NCBI GenBank assembly: GCA_038380795.1
Contig: CM076261.1
Location: forward strand, 13,503,226 to 13,567,225
Source of the DNA: Pyrocephalus nanus
Taxonomy: Eukaryota; Chordata; Aves; Passeriformes; Tyrannidae
DNA: 64,000 bases
Reading direction: 5' to 3'
Shown: in pieces, positions 25,290 to 38,589 of the stretch
Layout: every line of letters begins with the position of its first letter
How positions within the stretch are numbered: the first letter of the stretch is position 1
Program-made: the position numbers and the translations under genes
Notes under the pieces: generated by a model
Told to the model about the DNA's origin: nothing
The model's database searches: none
The model's input: only the letters and a program-made list of their open reading frames with translations

Positions 25290-25842
25290 TCAAGAGTAGT
25301 ATGGCCAGCAGGACCAGGGAAGTGATTTTGACCTGTACTCGGCACTGACGACGCCACATCCCAAGTTCTTTGTCCAGTTCTGGGCCTTCACCACAAGAAA
25401 GACATTAAGATGCTGAAGTCTGTCCAAAAAAGGGCAACAAAGGTGATGAAGGGTCTAGATAGTAAGTCCTATGAGGAGCAGTTGAGGGAACTGAGCAGCA
25501 GTTGTTTAGCCTGGAGAGAAAGAAAGGAGTCCCAGCGGAGACCTTATCACTATCTGCAACTGCCTAACAGGAGGTTGTAGCAAGACGGGGCAAGAGGAAA
25601 TGGCCTCAAGCTGTGTCAGGGGAGGTGCAGGCTGGACATCAGTAGAAATTTCTTCACAAAAAGAAACATTGGAAGGGATTGCCCTGGAGGTGTTTGAGAA
25701 ATGACTGGATGTGGCACTGTAGTGGCACTTAGTGCTATGGTCTAGTTGGCAAAGTGGTGATCAATCAAAGGCTGGACTCGATCTCAGAAGTCTTTTCCAA
25801 CCTGAATGATTCTGTGATTCTGTCATTCTGTGATTCTGTGAT
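25290..25842 (+). mobile_element. CR1 LINE 3' fragment, plus strand
   Basis: This is a 5'-truncated CR1. It begins with GTATGGCCAGCAGGACCAGG and TGTACTCGGCACTGA, which encode part of ORF2 beyond the reverse-transcriptase core. It continues with CAGTTCTGGGCC, AAGTCCTATGAGGAGCAG, GGAAATGGCCTCAAGCTG and CTGGACATCAGTAGAAATTT. It ends with clear 8-base repeats ATTCTGTG (25807-25842), the hallmark of a CR1 3' terminus. Small deletions remove part of the segment after TTTCTTCAC. The frame is broken, so no protein is expected. It shares its tail block with the copy at 2080-2410. Confidence 0.93.
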
Positions 25843-26791
25843 CAAGACATTCAGACAGAAATATTGTGAACATATTCGCATGAAAATAAATGCCTGGACA
25901 ACTCAAGAAACTCTGGACAGTATGAATGGTGGTGCCATTCTGAAGAACATTGGTGTGCGTCAATGAACTTTACAAAGAGCCTGTGCTTTGCCTAGCTAGG
26001 TTTTAGGAAGCTGACAGTGTTGCTGCATACTGTCAAAGCTTTGAGAACAAATCAGTATAATGAAACCAACCCTTAACATATAATTTTCCCTTGATGCTTT
26101 TTGATATTTTTAAGAAGGTTTCTGGATGGTCTGTTGAAGTCTTAACAGCCAGAAAATATTTAATGTCTTAATTTATGATACTTTTTTTTTAACTATAATA
26201 AAGTTGAGAGGGTTTGTTTAGTTTTAATTAGCAGTTTTGATGTAGGTTTTCCTTTTCTAATAAAATTGCTCTGAAGGAAGCTCCTAGATGCCATTTAATA
26301 TCCTTCTAGTTCTTCTAACATTCATTGCCATTCATTTAAGCTCTGATCTGTATAATAATCCTGCCCATTTTCCTGAAAAATGTAAATGGTAAAGGATCCC
26401 AGAAGTCACTAGGTTATGAATATTAGATTTATTTTCCAACTTCCCATCATCTTGTGTGTCAGAAGTACAGGATTGTACTTGTGACATCTCATATCTATAG
26501 CTGCCTTGGATTAAATGGTGCATGCTATACCATAAAAAGCATTACACCAAGACATCCTACCTGTGTATGCTGGGACACTGTGCCAATGAAGATAAAAAAA
26601 GTGTGGAGATGTTACACATCTTCATCCACTTAGAGTAAGGTTTGAAAAAAATAATTAGAGTGCTGTTATTACCAAAAATATTTTCATTAACCTTTTAATA
26701 AATGTATATATATGACTTTATATTTATAAATATATAAATAACCTTTAAATATTAAATTACATTAATAAAAATTTAAAATAATTGTGATAAA

Positions 26792-26830
26792 AATTCTGTG
26801 AATGATAATTCTGTGAATGATAATTCTGTT
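26792..26830. repeat. 15 bp tandem repeat, about 2.6 units
   Basis: The unit AATTCTGTGAATGAT occurs twice perfectly and is followed by a partial third copy AATTCTGTT. It explains the repeated Arg-Ile-Ile-Ile-His in the minus frame 26762-26944, which is not a gene. Confidence 0.88.
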
Positions 26831-27052
26831 AAATAACACTCTACAATGAATCTGATAAACAGATTTACTGGCAAACTGGGTTAGCATGTTTATGACAAGA
26901 CAGTTTCTGTAGCTAGAGGCAGGATTGGGATCACATTCATCCACCTTTGACAGCTAAGGAAAGGTATTCCAACACTCATTTGTTGATTGATTTGCTCACA
27001 CCCCTGGTTCTTCTGCCCTCTTTGTTCTTCTTTGCTCTCTTTCTCTGTGTGT

Positions 27053-27092
27053 GTTTTTTTTTTGTTTGTTTGTTTTTGTTTTTTTGGTTTTT
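27053..27092. repeat. T/G-rich simple repeat
   Basis: A T10 run is followed by GTTTG units and GGTTTT on the plus strand. The overlapping frames on both strands (Phe/Cys on plus, Lys/Asn/Gln on minus) arise from this composition. Confidence 0.8.
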
Positions 27093-30000
27093 TTTCTTTT
27101 TAGCATATGGAAATGTAAATAAGAGTGGACTAAGGCAGGGAGAAAATATGTTAGGCTGCTGTAAATAATATTCAATGTAGTATTCAAACAACCAAGTACA
27201 AAACATATATATAGTGCATCCCTTGAGCTGCAGTGAGATGGTTAACCAGTTGCTTTATGAGTATTAGTTATTTTAATTCCACAGATCTTTAAAAATTCAT
27301 CAGAGACAATAAAACTGGTTCTGAAAGATTAATATTTCCAACAAAAATTGCAAAAATTCTTTGAGCATAATGAGGGGCTATTAATTTTAAGATACTTGAG
27401 AATGTAGCTATGAATTTTTTATGACTGGTAATATAAAAAAATGGAAAAAAAAAAGTGTAGAAGAATAATTTAAAACTGATAATATGAGACTAAAAGAATT
27501 TCAAACACTGATGTTACAGGTAATTTTGCCACTGGGTCCAGAATTCTGTTCTATGAGCATTTCAGAGAGCAATACAGTAAAATAATTTTTTATAAGATGA
27601 TAATATTTGGAAGATTTTTTTTTCATATTCTGATCATACTCATGCTTCTGCATCCTTATCTTTTTGGGTTTTGCACCTTTATCTTAAATGTGACTGTCTG
27701 TAAAATATATTATCAAAAACTCTCATGAAATATTTCCCTGAATGACAGCAGTAGTAGTAATGCAACCTTCTGCAAGAAACCTACTATCACTGATTTATCA
27801 TTACTTTTCATTCAGGTTATCTACTGTTATTGTTGTTAACATCAGATATGACAGTGAAGGATCAGAACTATAATTTTTATCCTAGACTGTACCTAGTAAA
27901 GAATTTCCATTGCATTCTATCAGAGAGCCATCACACTATTCTGTATTTCCTGGGGAAGAGGAAAATGATAGGCAATGTTTGCACTTCCTACCCAATTATA
28001 CTAATAAACCAAACAAGCTTGATTTAGAGCAAACAATGCGTCTTGTAAAACAGAAGAGTCCAAAGAACATTGCCTTGCAGCTCTGTGGGCACAAGTCAGA
28101 CTGGTGTCATATCTTGTGTTTTCTTTCTCAGTTTGAATTTCTAACTGCTTAGAAGGATTTTCATCCTGGAGCAAGGCTTGAATATAAAATATGCTCATAT
28201 AAAAAGCAATTTATGTGGGGGTCATAATCTCTCCCCAGGCAGATCCTATATTTCTGGTATGTGCTCTGTAGAGATTTGCTTGAGCTGAGTATGAACCCTA
28301 AATCAAGAGTGCTTGAGAAGTCATAACAAAAAGCACAGCCTCAGAGATGCACTGCTTGCTGCAGTCTTCTCTCTCCTAGGAAGGAGCACTACATCTTCCG
28401 ACATGAATCCAATATAGATTGCAAACACTGTACATGAATGTGCAAGTAAACCCTAAAGAACTCTGTTTCTGCTGTGACTAGACTTTTTGGTGCTTGTGCC
28501 TTGTATCTCTTAATAATTGAAACAGAAAAGTTTTGAAAGTTTTGTTGTTTGTCAGTGACATATTCTAGTAGAAGTACTATTCATGACTTTGGGCACATTG
28601 CTTTCCTAAAAACCTGTTGTAGATTTTTTTTTTTTTTAAATTAAAAATTACTTTAGACAAGTAATTTCTCTCTGACTTTCATCGCAAAGTCTATGCTGTG
28701 GATTATGTTTCACCCTTGTTTAGTACAAGAACAAATGGTGAGATGACAAACATCTCATAAAGAAGAAAAATCTGAGAGAGCACTGTTTGTAGACGTAATT
28801 TTGATTTCTGTGTTGTTCCAGCATTTAGAACAAACATTACTTACTTGAATATGGATTTGGGGAACCCCGTAGCACATGGCTCTCTCTTCAGTACTTTTGA
28901 TGTCCTCAAGCAGACTAGGTTTTCAAAAACCATGGGAGAAATGCATCTCCAGAAAGTATACCTCTCTGCCTTTCTCTCTCAAAAGTAATTGATATTAAGT
29001 CACTTGTAAATTTTTGTCTCTGTATTTTTCAACTGTTCAGTTGTTCATAGGAAATAACTTCTTGAATTCTTTTTGGTATATAATTTTGCAAGTAAAAGAG
29101 CAATTGTATTTGTGTGCAGGACAATGGAAAATGTCTATATATACAGTCTCCAGAATATTAATTTTTAATGCTTCAACATTAAAACCATATTATATATTTT
29201 GTGTGTGTTTTCCTTACTAACTTTAAAAGAAATGCTTTTAGTTCTTAAGATTAAAAAAGCAAAGAACTTCACAGAAGGAAATTTACTATACGATACAATA
29301 AGATATGACTTTTCACTTCAGTTTTTCTTTATTGAAGAAGGGGCTTAATAATGAAGAAAGTAATGCAACTCATACACTTCCTACCCTTCCCCTCCCTCTC
29401 CATAGTTTAATAATCTAAAAGTTAGCTGCCTAAATATTATAGCTTCTTACTTATAGTTTCTACAGAATAAATAGAAACATGTTCTTGTACAGAAAGGTAC
29501 ATCATCTACCTTAGGTATGTGTCTTAGAATGACGTAATTCTCTCTCTGTTGACTATGAAAAGCCTAGGATGTCATTTTGGACAGGACAGGGTATGATATC
29601 TTAAGTGAATGATGCCCTCGATGTATAACGGTAAAATTACATTTTGACTTAAACCGCTACTGTGGAGAGACAATCTGTATTCTGTGTCAGTGTACTCCTT
29701 TAAGACCTCGTGGAACACAAAACTACTCTGTTCACCAAAAATTGTGGAGTAGCCTCTTCACCATGGCAGTTAAATAATGGCTTTTCTCAGCTGTCCCTTT
29801 CACAGAAAGATTCATAATACTAGTAAATAAAAAAAAAATCTCTAAGTTCTGTAGAAAATTTATTAGGAAGTATGCAAATCTCTAAGTAGTAGAGGATGAT
29901 GACTCATGCCAGGTTCTGGAAGTATACTTTGAAGAAAAAGCAGTACTTCATGTTTCTCACTACTTTAATTTCACTAATGTGTCACTTAAAGAAAAGGTAG

Positions 30001-31949
30001 AATTGGAAGACCAATATAAACATAGCACTTTTCTCTGAAAAGATTTTTATTTTTTAGATCCTTTTAAAAAAGTTTTTCAGCAAATACATAGTCTGCAATA
30101 TCATTAAAAAAACCACCAAAACTGCTTTGTAGAGTAGAGAGGCTTCACTGAAGCTTGAAAATAAAATACAAGTAGTTTCTAAAATTATCACACCCATCTC
30201 CTAAAATAAGCTTTAAAAATCTGGGTAATATCTTGGTCTTGCATGGAATCCTACATTCAAAGGACATTATCAAGTTTACTAGGTCATGTAATTCAAAGTT
30301 AAAAAATCCTAAAACTCAGTTCTTTGTGAAAGTTGCATTCAGTTCTTGAGATGGAATCAGATACCTTCCCTACTGTGGTTTCTCTTAGTCACTACTTGGG
30401 TTTCAGATTCTGAAAATACAGAACCTAAAGATCTAATAAATACAAAATTTTTGTTATTATATTTTTCCTCTCATGAGCTGGTCAAGACTAGGACACCCCA
30501 GAAAAACAGGCAATCATGAAATTAAACTTCAGGATATACCATACAAACCTTAGACCAAACAGCTAAGCAGCCTATAGCTCCACATGGGACACAGCTTCAA
30601 GAAGTAAACCTCACAGGCATTTGGAGCACAAAAGCTTTTTTGCATTAATTTTCTGTGTGGACAAGTGTTCAAAAGTGCAATTACCATTACACTCAGCAGT
30701 GTCAGAGGAAGCCCAGTGCAGTCAGGTGAAGCAGGCTGGAGCTGTAAGAAACTGGCAAATTCTCTGTGAGGATATATTACTCCGTGTGAATGCAATTACA
30801 AACTACCCATATGTAGGAACCATGAGGGTAAAGAAAATTATCATAGCAGTTCCCTGTTATTTCTGAAGTGTCCCATATTCTATATTTTATTAGTTTTGCA
30901 GAAAAAGTGACATGACACTGATGAGACTTCTTGAAATCTAATTCCTTGAACAAGGCAAGGCATCAAAGTTTATCCAAGATAAGCCTGCCAGAATTCTGTA
31001 ATGGGAAAAAGTCTGAATTTTTGCTCCATGTCTCTGGCAATAATAAGTAATTTTTCTTTTTTTCATATTTTCTAAAAGATTTCTCAAGCACACATTGAAT
31101 CTGAAAGACAATAAAATAGTTTGAATTATGTGGAGTTGAAAAAATTGATTCTGATACTGGAAAGTGTCTCTCAATTTCAATGACAAGGGATGCCATTTGC
31201 ATTACTGAGGAGAAGAAAATATATTAGGGAGTGGGTGACATCCTATCAGATCTAGAGTTCTATCTTTTTTTAGTTTAGAAGCATATAACTCAGAATTATG
31301 GCATCATGTTTCCCCTTTGATCCAGACTTAATTGCAGGACTGGTGTCAGTAACATGACATAGTAGCAACTCTATACAGGACTATCTGTAGAAGGCAAATT
31401 CAGGTGTTACTGGAGATTCCCAATAACTCAGTATGTTTTTCTTGGAGTTTCAAAAGAGAACAAAAATTCCCAAACTACTTGTTAATGTGATTGATAGACT
31501 TGAGTGAAACCAACTCAAAATCTAATGTAAAGCTGGTGGAAGCATATATCCATGTTCTTTTATAAAGGACTTAGTTCATACAGTTTCCCAGGTCTTTCAC
31601 AGTTAAGTAACTGTGTGCATTAATAGAAAAACAGATCCCATTTGCATCTGGATTTTTAAATGAGTACTAAATTATGTGCACTAGAAACTTCTAAAAATTC
31701 TTCCATCCAGAAAATAAGTGTGAGATACTGAATTTTTGGGCTCTTTAGAGCTAAACAACTAATTTTGAATTTTTAATATCTTCACCAAGCTGGGAATTGT
31801 GATAAACCCCATGCTGTTGTATGAAAAAAGCATTGAATAAAAACCTTTTCTGTCATCAGCTCCTGGGAAAGAAGTGAGTGTATAGTATCAAAAATCTGCT
31901 CTCTTTTTAAGTATGATGTGACAAATATCCACACAAAGCTCCATGGTAT

Positions 31950-32087
31950 AATTTAAAGAAAGAAAAGGGAAAAGGGGAAAGGAAAAAGGAAAAAAAGAAA
32001 AGGAGAGGCAGAAAGACAAAACAAAAAATAAGATTAGAAAGAAGAGAGGACAGAAGAGGAGAGGAGGGGAGGGGAGGAGAGGGGAGG
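31950..32087 (+). repeat. polypurine tract (A/G-rich)
   Basis: About 135 bases are almost all A and G on the plus strand, with only a few pyrimidines near 32010-32050. The left part is GAAAAGG-like and the right part GGAGAGGGGAGG-like. It ends about 90 bases before the 3' end of the CR1 copy at 32179. Such tracts can form triplexes. No gene is associated. Confidence 0.85.
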
Positions 32088-32178
32088 TAAGGGTGTGCTC
32101 TTGGAAAAATTCATGTTCTCCAGTACTATATAGCCCAGTGGTGGATATTTTGTATTTTAATCTCTGTTAGCTCAATAT

Positions 32179-32832
32179 AATCACAGGATCACAGAGTCAT
32201 CTAAGTAGGGAAAGACCTCTGAGATCATCTAGTCCAACCTTTGACCTAACACCACGTTGTCTACTACACCACTAAGTGCCAAATCCCAACTCTTCCTAAA
32301 TATATCCAGGGAGAGTCACTCCACCACTTCCCTGGGCAGCCCATTCCAATGCAGATCACTCTCTCTGTAAAGAACTTCTTCCTAATGTCTAACCTAAACC
32401 TGCTCTGGTGCAGCTTAAGATTGTGCCCTCTTGTCCTTCTCCAGGCTGGTTGCCTGGGAGAAGAGACCAACCCCCACTTTGCTGCAACCTTCTTTCAGGT
32501 AGTTGTAGAGAGGGATGAGGTCACCCCTGAGCCTCCTCCATGCTAAACAGCTCCAGCTCCCTCAGCCACTCCTCACAGGACCTGTGCTTCAGTTCTTCAC
32601 CAGCCTGGTTGCCCTTCTCTGGACCTGCTCCAGGACCTCAATATCCTTCCTGAACTGAGGGGCCTGGAACTGAACACAATGCTCAAGCTGTGGCCTCACC
32701 AGTGCCAAGCACAGGGGAAGGACTGCCCTGCTCCTGCTGGCCACACCGTTCCTGATACAGGCCAGGATGCCATTGGCCTTCTGGGCCACCTGGGCACACT
32801 GCTGGCTTGTGTTCAGCTTCCCATCAGTCAGC
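32179..32832 (-). mobile_element. CR1 LINE 3' fragment, minus strand
   Basis: This is a 5'-truncated CR1 in reverse orientation, one of the better preserved in the window. Read on plus, it starts at the element's 3' end with AATCACAGGATCACAGAG and GATCATCTAGTCCAACC. It runs through CCTGGGCAGCCCATTCCAAT and TTCTTCCTAATGTCTAACCT to CTGGACCTGCTCCAGGACCT and CATTGGCCTTCTGGGCCACC. These are the complement of the ORF2 C-terminus and the 3' UTR. The 5' end in element sense is lost at about 32832. Confidence 0.95.
32264..32789 (-). pseudogene. CR1 ORF2 C-terminal remnant, broken
   Basis: Two minus-strand open pieces carry CR1 ORF2 C-terminal sequence. The piece at 32589-32789 has [32 protein letters not shown] and [14 protein letters not shown]. 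The piece at 32264-32470 has [20 protein letters not shown] and KFFTERVI. In intact CR1 these belong to one continuous region after the reverse-transcriptase catalytic core. Here they are separated and shifted in frame, and the catalytic core is absent, so no activity is expected. Confidence 0.88.
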
Positions 32833-35800
32833 TTAAGTAGAAAGTGAACTCACAAGAAAACTGAAATTTATGTTGTCACTTGTGAAATGAATAAATGTCT
32901 GGTTTAAGAGAACTGTAGAGGAATGAGAAGTCATCGACTAAAATGTTCAAATGCATTAGGAATTTTTGTAAATTCACAAATATTCAATGGAAAAAATTTT
33001 AACACATGTATAAAAATTTTCATAAAACACATAAAACATATAAAACATATTCAGTATTACACATGTGGTAACTGCTAGAGAAGTCAGGGCTCCATAGAAA
33101 GAAGCTTCAGGGTGCTATTTCTTTGAAAAGAAAACCTTCCTGTTAGAGCTGAGGCAAGATAATAGGACTATTTATGCATTTAAGTTTGGAATTTTCATTG
33201 GTCCAATTTGGGAAATGAGATTTTTTTTTCTTTAAATAAATTAATAATCTGTGTTGTATAAAAAAAGTTTCTGAAAATAGCCTGTGATCAATTTATATTA
33301 ATGAAGAGTTTTACTGAACCTGATGATGTTACTTTTCTGAATAAATTCAGCTATGAACATCAAATATTATTTGAAAGGAGTATAGATAAGGACTTGCATG
33401 ATTAAATTAATCTAGAATTGCAGACAGCAATATTTGGTAACATAAAAGATACACAAGTATTACACATGTCTTTTCTAAGCTTTTACCTAGAGAAAAGAAG
33501 CACTAAGGAAGATCAGAGGTCTGGAATAGAAGAGGCAGCAATCTTCAGAAAACTGCAGTATTATGCACTCAAGCATACATTGGGTTTTAGTTTTCAAATA
33601 AGTAATTTCAATTGTACAAAATGTTCACTTACTCTGAAAAAAATAGAACATAAAACTTTCTGCAGAATACTTGCTTCAACTCTTTTAGGGAAAAAATAGT
33701 AATTTTTTTCCTCTTTCTCACTTCTTCAGTAAAACTTTTGCTGGTTACCTAAGTTTTTCCCTCCAATTTTTAATATATGGTTTTGGTGTTCTTTTTTAAA
33801 GAGTTCATTTTTTCTTGCCATTATTCCATTTCTTCTTGTTCTACCTACAGATTTCATTTTATTAACATTTAACTGTTCATGGTGTTCGTATTCTGCTGAT
33901 CCTCTGTTACTTTCTTGGGCCATTACAAGTGTCTAAACAAGAGTTTGACTATACAGAGACACTATCAGTGCCCCAAATATGTATAGGACAGGAACTAGAC
34001 AGAGATTTTTTTTTCTTCTCTTGACCTCTTATGCACAGAAAATGCTCTTACTACTTCACTAGACTTAGAAACTTTCCATATTTTCTGTGTACATCTTACT
34101 TTTCTGAAGTCTAAAGACTTAAATTTAGTGCTTGAACAGCTGAGCTAAATTTCAAGCTGAGGAAATAAGTATGTAAGTACAGCCAGAAATGTAGTCCGCT
34201 GAAAAATCAGCAATGCATTAGCTCATTCATGGCCCTACAGGAAATGGTGCTGACCTATATCAAGATTTGTTCACTGAGATATTGTTAGCATGCTTTTCCT
34301 GCAAGACCATAATTGAAAATACTAATTCATGGGGTTACTATATGGACTCCCCTACTGCTGGACACTTTTTTGTCTGTTTTTAGCTTTGCCAGAAATGTCC
34401 TGACCTAACACAGGGATTTCAAATTTCATGAAACATCTTAGGTAATTTATAATGTTTCTTTTCAATTGCTTCAAGCTGACAGAAATAATGGGTAAGCCTA
34501 GGAAATATCAGGACCCTAACTCTGTGTCAGTCTACTAAAATCCATTTTCAGGGTCCTTAGCTCTTTTCGGCTGCCGTAGGAGTTTACCTTTAAAGGGGAA
34601 GATGCTGTAAATCTCTGCTCCTTATTTTTCAAGTATCACTTGTGTCCTTGTCACAGCAGTCTATTCTTGCCTTCTATGTGTCCTAGCTAATCTCAGGACT
34701 GGGTGGGATATAGATCCTTGGGAATGTGTCACCAAAAACTATTGACTAGTCTATGCTTACTGAGTTGTTACCAGTTTCACTAATTGGAGGAGGATTTTTA
34801 ATTCTGAATTTTCTAATATTAGGTTTCTGTGTCAGATGTAGAACACCAGCTCAAAGGAATGTATGGTCTAATACTAATAAAGAAAGTAATTTTCATGGCA
34901 ATCCTAAAACAGCAAGGATCCTCGCTTCAGCTTCCAGTCTTGGGGAGAAAAACAAATGAAAATGGTCAAAATAAATTCTGATTTCAAATATGCAGTCAAC
35001 TTGCATCCCTGCTCTAAGGCTTACTTTATGGGAACAAAGTAAATTTGGAGCAGAAGTTCCAGACCATTAGAAAAAAAATCAGCAGTTTTGCTTTTGGACC
35101 AAAAAAAAGAGATGAAAGAGCCTGAGGATTGTTCAAGTTTTCTCAGTTTACTGCCTGTAATCAGTCCAGTTTGAATAGAAAAACTCCACAATTGTTTTGT
35201 CCCTGTCACACTTCATCCATACAGAATTCAGTGATGGAGTGTCATATCATTCCTTTATAAAATAAGAGAAAAAAAATTGTCTGCTATCTCTTAGATAAAT
35301 AATAACTTAAATTTTATTTCAAGACTGATCCTACTTCCTTATTGTGTTATGAGGACCTGCATCCTGCCAGACCATACATGATAAAAACTCCTCTGTTGAA
35401 AGCAAGGGACATAACTTCACAAAGAGCTATCAGCAAAGGGAATAATTGAGTATAAATGATAGTAAAAATGGCATTATAACTATCTTACTTGTGGGACCTG
35501 TTTGACAATGGGGAAGGTGTCAGCACTGTGGGCAAAGAGGATGTTTTGGCATATATGGCCTGTGTTTCATATTTTACTATAGTGGGCCAATACTAGGTCC
35601 TCCAGATATGCTATGGTGCAAGACTGAAGCCCTTACAAACATGTAACTCTTAGAGAGATCACTTTAAAGTTTGGATGCTTAAGAATTGCAAGATTATTCC
35701 ATTTTTCATTAGTTAGATGAGGATAAAATTGGAGATGTATGTAGTTAAAATAAATCAAAAACAGAAGGAACTTTGAGAAAATTGAAATAATATGTGTGAT

Positions 35801-36282
35801 TTTTCTAAAATATATACATTTTTAGTTGTAAGGAGACAGAGGAGGGGGCAGCTTTTGTAAAACTTCTCTCTTTCTTAAGTTGTGGATGTAAGCTAAAAAT
35901 ACAGATAGAACACCTTTCTCTAGTAAATATTGAGTCAATCAACATGAGTATTGGAATTGATTTTTTTTTAATACTAATATTTTTTCAAGATGGTTATTCA
36001 GATGCAAAAAAATAGTACCTATTAGTTCACAAAAGTTTTTGAACTGCTCTTTTAAATGAAGATTTATGGCTTCCTTTACATTTGGATATTGACATACCTG
36101 AGGTTGAGTCTAGAAACTTAAAAACTTAAATTGCTAATCCAATACATCAAACAGTTCTATGTTATCCCTATAGTCAAATGATGAACTTTGACATGCTTGA
36201 ATAGTAACTTTTATTTTTAATTTAAGAAAAAAAAAGTCATTAAATACTGCACATTTATAAAGAGGAAGCTGCAAAGAGGTGC
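32833..36282. other. unique AT-rich DNA, no gene recognised
   Basis: About 3.4 kb with no recognised exon. A 9-10 bp repeat (CATAAAACA-like, three units) lies at 33021-33050. Frames such as 33418-33699 (93 codons, plus) are Lys/Phe/Leu-rich and match no family I know. Confidence 0.5.
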
Positions 36283-36643
36283 AATAGAATAATAGAATTG
36301 GGTTGGAAGGGACTGTCAAAGATCATCGAGTTCCAACACCCCTGCCATGAGCAGGACACCTCCTGCTAGACCAGATTGCTCAAATCCCCATCCAAACCGA
36401 CCATGAACACTGCTAGGAATGGGACATCCATCACTTCTCTGGGCAGCCTGTCCCAGTGCCTCACCACCCTCACAGTGAAGAATTTCTTCCTGACATCTAA
36501 TCTAAAAGCACCTCTCACTACAGACACTGGGAAAAAGTAGCTCTCACCACTCTTGTAGGCTTCCCTTTGGTACTGAAAGCTGCTCTAGGGTCCCCCAGAG
36601 CCTTCTCTTCTTCAGGCTGCACTGCCCCAATTCTCTTAGCATG
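36283..36643 (-). mobile_element. CR1 LINE 3' fragment, minus strand
   Basis: This is a 5'-truncated CR1 read in reverse. On plus it starts with AATAGAATTGGGTTGGAAGG and AAGATCATCGAGTTCCAAC. It continues with CATGAGCAGGACACCTCC, GGGCAGCCTGTCCCAGTGCC and GAATTTCTTCCTGACATCTA, and ends with CTTCTTCAGGCTG. The TGTCCCAGTGCCTCACCACC block and the tail after TCCAAC mark a different subfamily from the copies at 2080 and 25290. Only the end of ORF2 and the 3' UTR remain. Confidence 0.94.
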
Positions 36644-38473
36644 TTAAAATAAATATCTACAGACACTTACTCATGCAACCACGATGAATACCTACATTCT
36701 GTTCAGGTTTTACGAAGAGATGAGATGTGCAATGCACATGGAGGCAAATACGAATGCCTGTTCTGTTGGATTGTGCAATAATTTTCTCTATATGTATATT
36801 AATTGGATAAGATTTTTTTTCTGCTTTCTATTCTCATAGCAATAAAAGGGTTAGAAGGTTTAATAAAGCAATCACTAGGTAGAATCTGTGTGAAATTTTT
36901 TCACTTAAATTTATAGTACTCCTTCCTGTACAAATCTATGCAAAAATGACTCCTAGAGTTACATAGATCATCTCCAATCTTAATTTTTAATCCATGTGAG
37001 TTAAATTAATTCAAATTTCAAATGCCTATTGATTCCAGCAGGGTAGGAGTTTAATCTTTTCCATAAAAGAATAGTTTATTCTATCAATGCAGCAAAATTA
37101 ATAACTTTTATAAAAGAGAATTAGTCTTTTTTCAGTGTGTTACATGCAACAGTTTTATTGTGGCAAAATATTTCATTAACTTTGGGAAAAGGATGGAGGG
37201 TGTTCATTGCTTATTGTCAATAAAACAGACACCACCTATACTATTCTATAATGATAGAAAATTCTAGATTATTTTCATTACTGAACTGATTATTGCCTAA
37301 GTAACTTACAAAAAGTAAATATGACAAGACTTTTTTCATTGTTGCAGAGGCTCAGTTTCATCACTAAATGATATAATTGCCTCTAAATACTTTCTTTGAA
37401 AGACTGGGCTGTAGAAAATATGCAAGTTTTTAAATCAATTCTATATGCTTGACTCAGCAAGGTAAAAAATGCAATGACTAATATATGATTTGAAGATACT
37501 CATAAATAAATTTATTAATTTTTAGCAGGTTGAGATACTTTAATAGATCCATGCTATTCTTGCTAATTCCATTTTCACTTGAGGCATGTCTGCATTTTGC
37601 TCTTAACAGGCTACGTAGTTTAGCATTGGGTACCTAAAGAAAGGATAACTACTTTTAGAAAGTATTCTTGGAAATGTGTAGATTCTTACACAAGATAACA
37701 GAAGCATCTTTAACCACTATTTTCTGCAGTTAGGAGTCATAGGAAATACAAACAAGCAGGTCTGTAATTTGTGGAAAAATTGTGTGCAAGACCTATCATA
37801 CATCCAATTTGGACAGTAGGTCAGGGAGACAGGAGAAGTAGGGCAGGAAAGAGATATCTGTCTTTATACCAGTGGTTTTACAGTGCCTATATTTTCCAGA
37901 ACCCAATGAAGAAAAAAATGTGGGAAACACACCCCCTGTGTCTGAGAAGTAAAAGCATTAGAACTGCCACATCTGTCAGCTGTATTAGTAACATGGTTTG
38001 TGTGATCTCTGTGACAAGCTAAGTTAGCTGTAAATGGAATTAAAAATGTGCAATGAATATTTCCAATAATATTATGCAGAATGAATGACCAACATCCCAA
38101 AAATTTTTTCAGGGAGATATTATAAGCTTTAATGGATGCACTGATTAAGGGATACTGTAAGAGAGTTTGGTAGGAGGAGAGCATAAAAAAGGGAAAAGAA
38201 TTGTAAACTGGGAAAAAAAAAAAAAATCCAGAAACCAGCGAAAAAGAAAGCCAAGTTGCTAAACCTGTATTTGATGAGAAATTTTTTTTCAGATATAAAT
38301 TCTTTCTGCAAAAACAAAACATGCAGAAAACTGATAAGGGGAAGACAAGTGAGAGGCAAAAAAGAACAATTTGAAAGACCGTGTATGATAACTCAGACAA
38401 CTCTACATTGTAGGAAAGACTTAAAGGGCTGACTTGCCTAAGGAGGAGCTCCACCTTTGGCTATTAGAAAAGT
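36644..38473. other. unique AT-rich DNA, no gene recognised
   Basis: No recognised exon. The long minus frame 37864-38454 (196 codons) is rich in Phe, Leu and Ser because the plus strand is purine-rich. It lacks any domain I recognise and crosses homopolymer runs (A14 near 38212-38226, T9 near 38282-38290), so I do not call it a gene. Confidence 0.5.
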
Positions 38474-38589
38474 GTGTTGGTGTTTGGGTTTTGTTTATTT
38501 GTTTTGTTTTGGTTTTTTTTTGGTTTTGTGTTTGTTTGTTTTGTTGTTGTGGGGTTTTTTGGGGTTTTTTTGGGGGGTTTTTTTTTGGT
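38474..38589 (+). repeat. T/G-rich tract with spaced G-runs
   Basis: About 115 bases of nearly pure T and G on plus. The right half has G-runs at 38551-38554, 38561-38564 and 38572-38577, with a GG at 38587-38588, separated by T6-T10. The pattern looks like a TTTTGGGG repeat and could fold as a quadruplex. The minus frame 38464-38721 (Lys/Asn/Thr/Pro-rich) is its translation shadow. Confidence 0.85.

Larger units (their letters stand above)
25843..31949. other. unique AT-rich DNA, no gene recognised
   Basis: About 6 kb without a recognised transposon or exon. It holds an AT-rich stretch (26700-26760), a 15 bp tandem repeat (26792-26830), a T/G tract (27053-27092) and an interspersed duplication of AAATCTCTAAGT near 29838 and 29876. 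Frames up to 82 codons have no family resemblance. Confidence 0.5.

Noticed and set aside
37864..38454. 196-codon minus-strand frame, hydrophobic
   Set aside because: Its Phe/Leu/Ser content reflects a purine-rich plus strand with homopolymer runs; I see no domain and no exon signals. A protein search would settle it.
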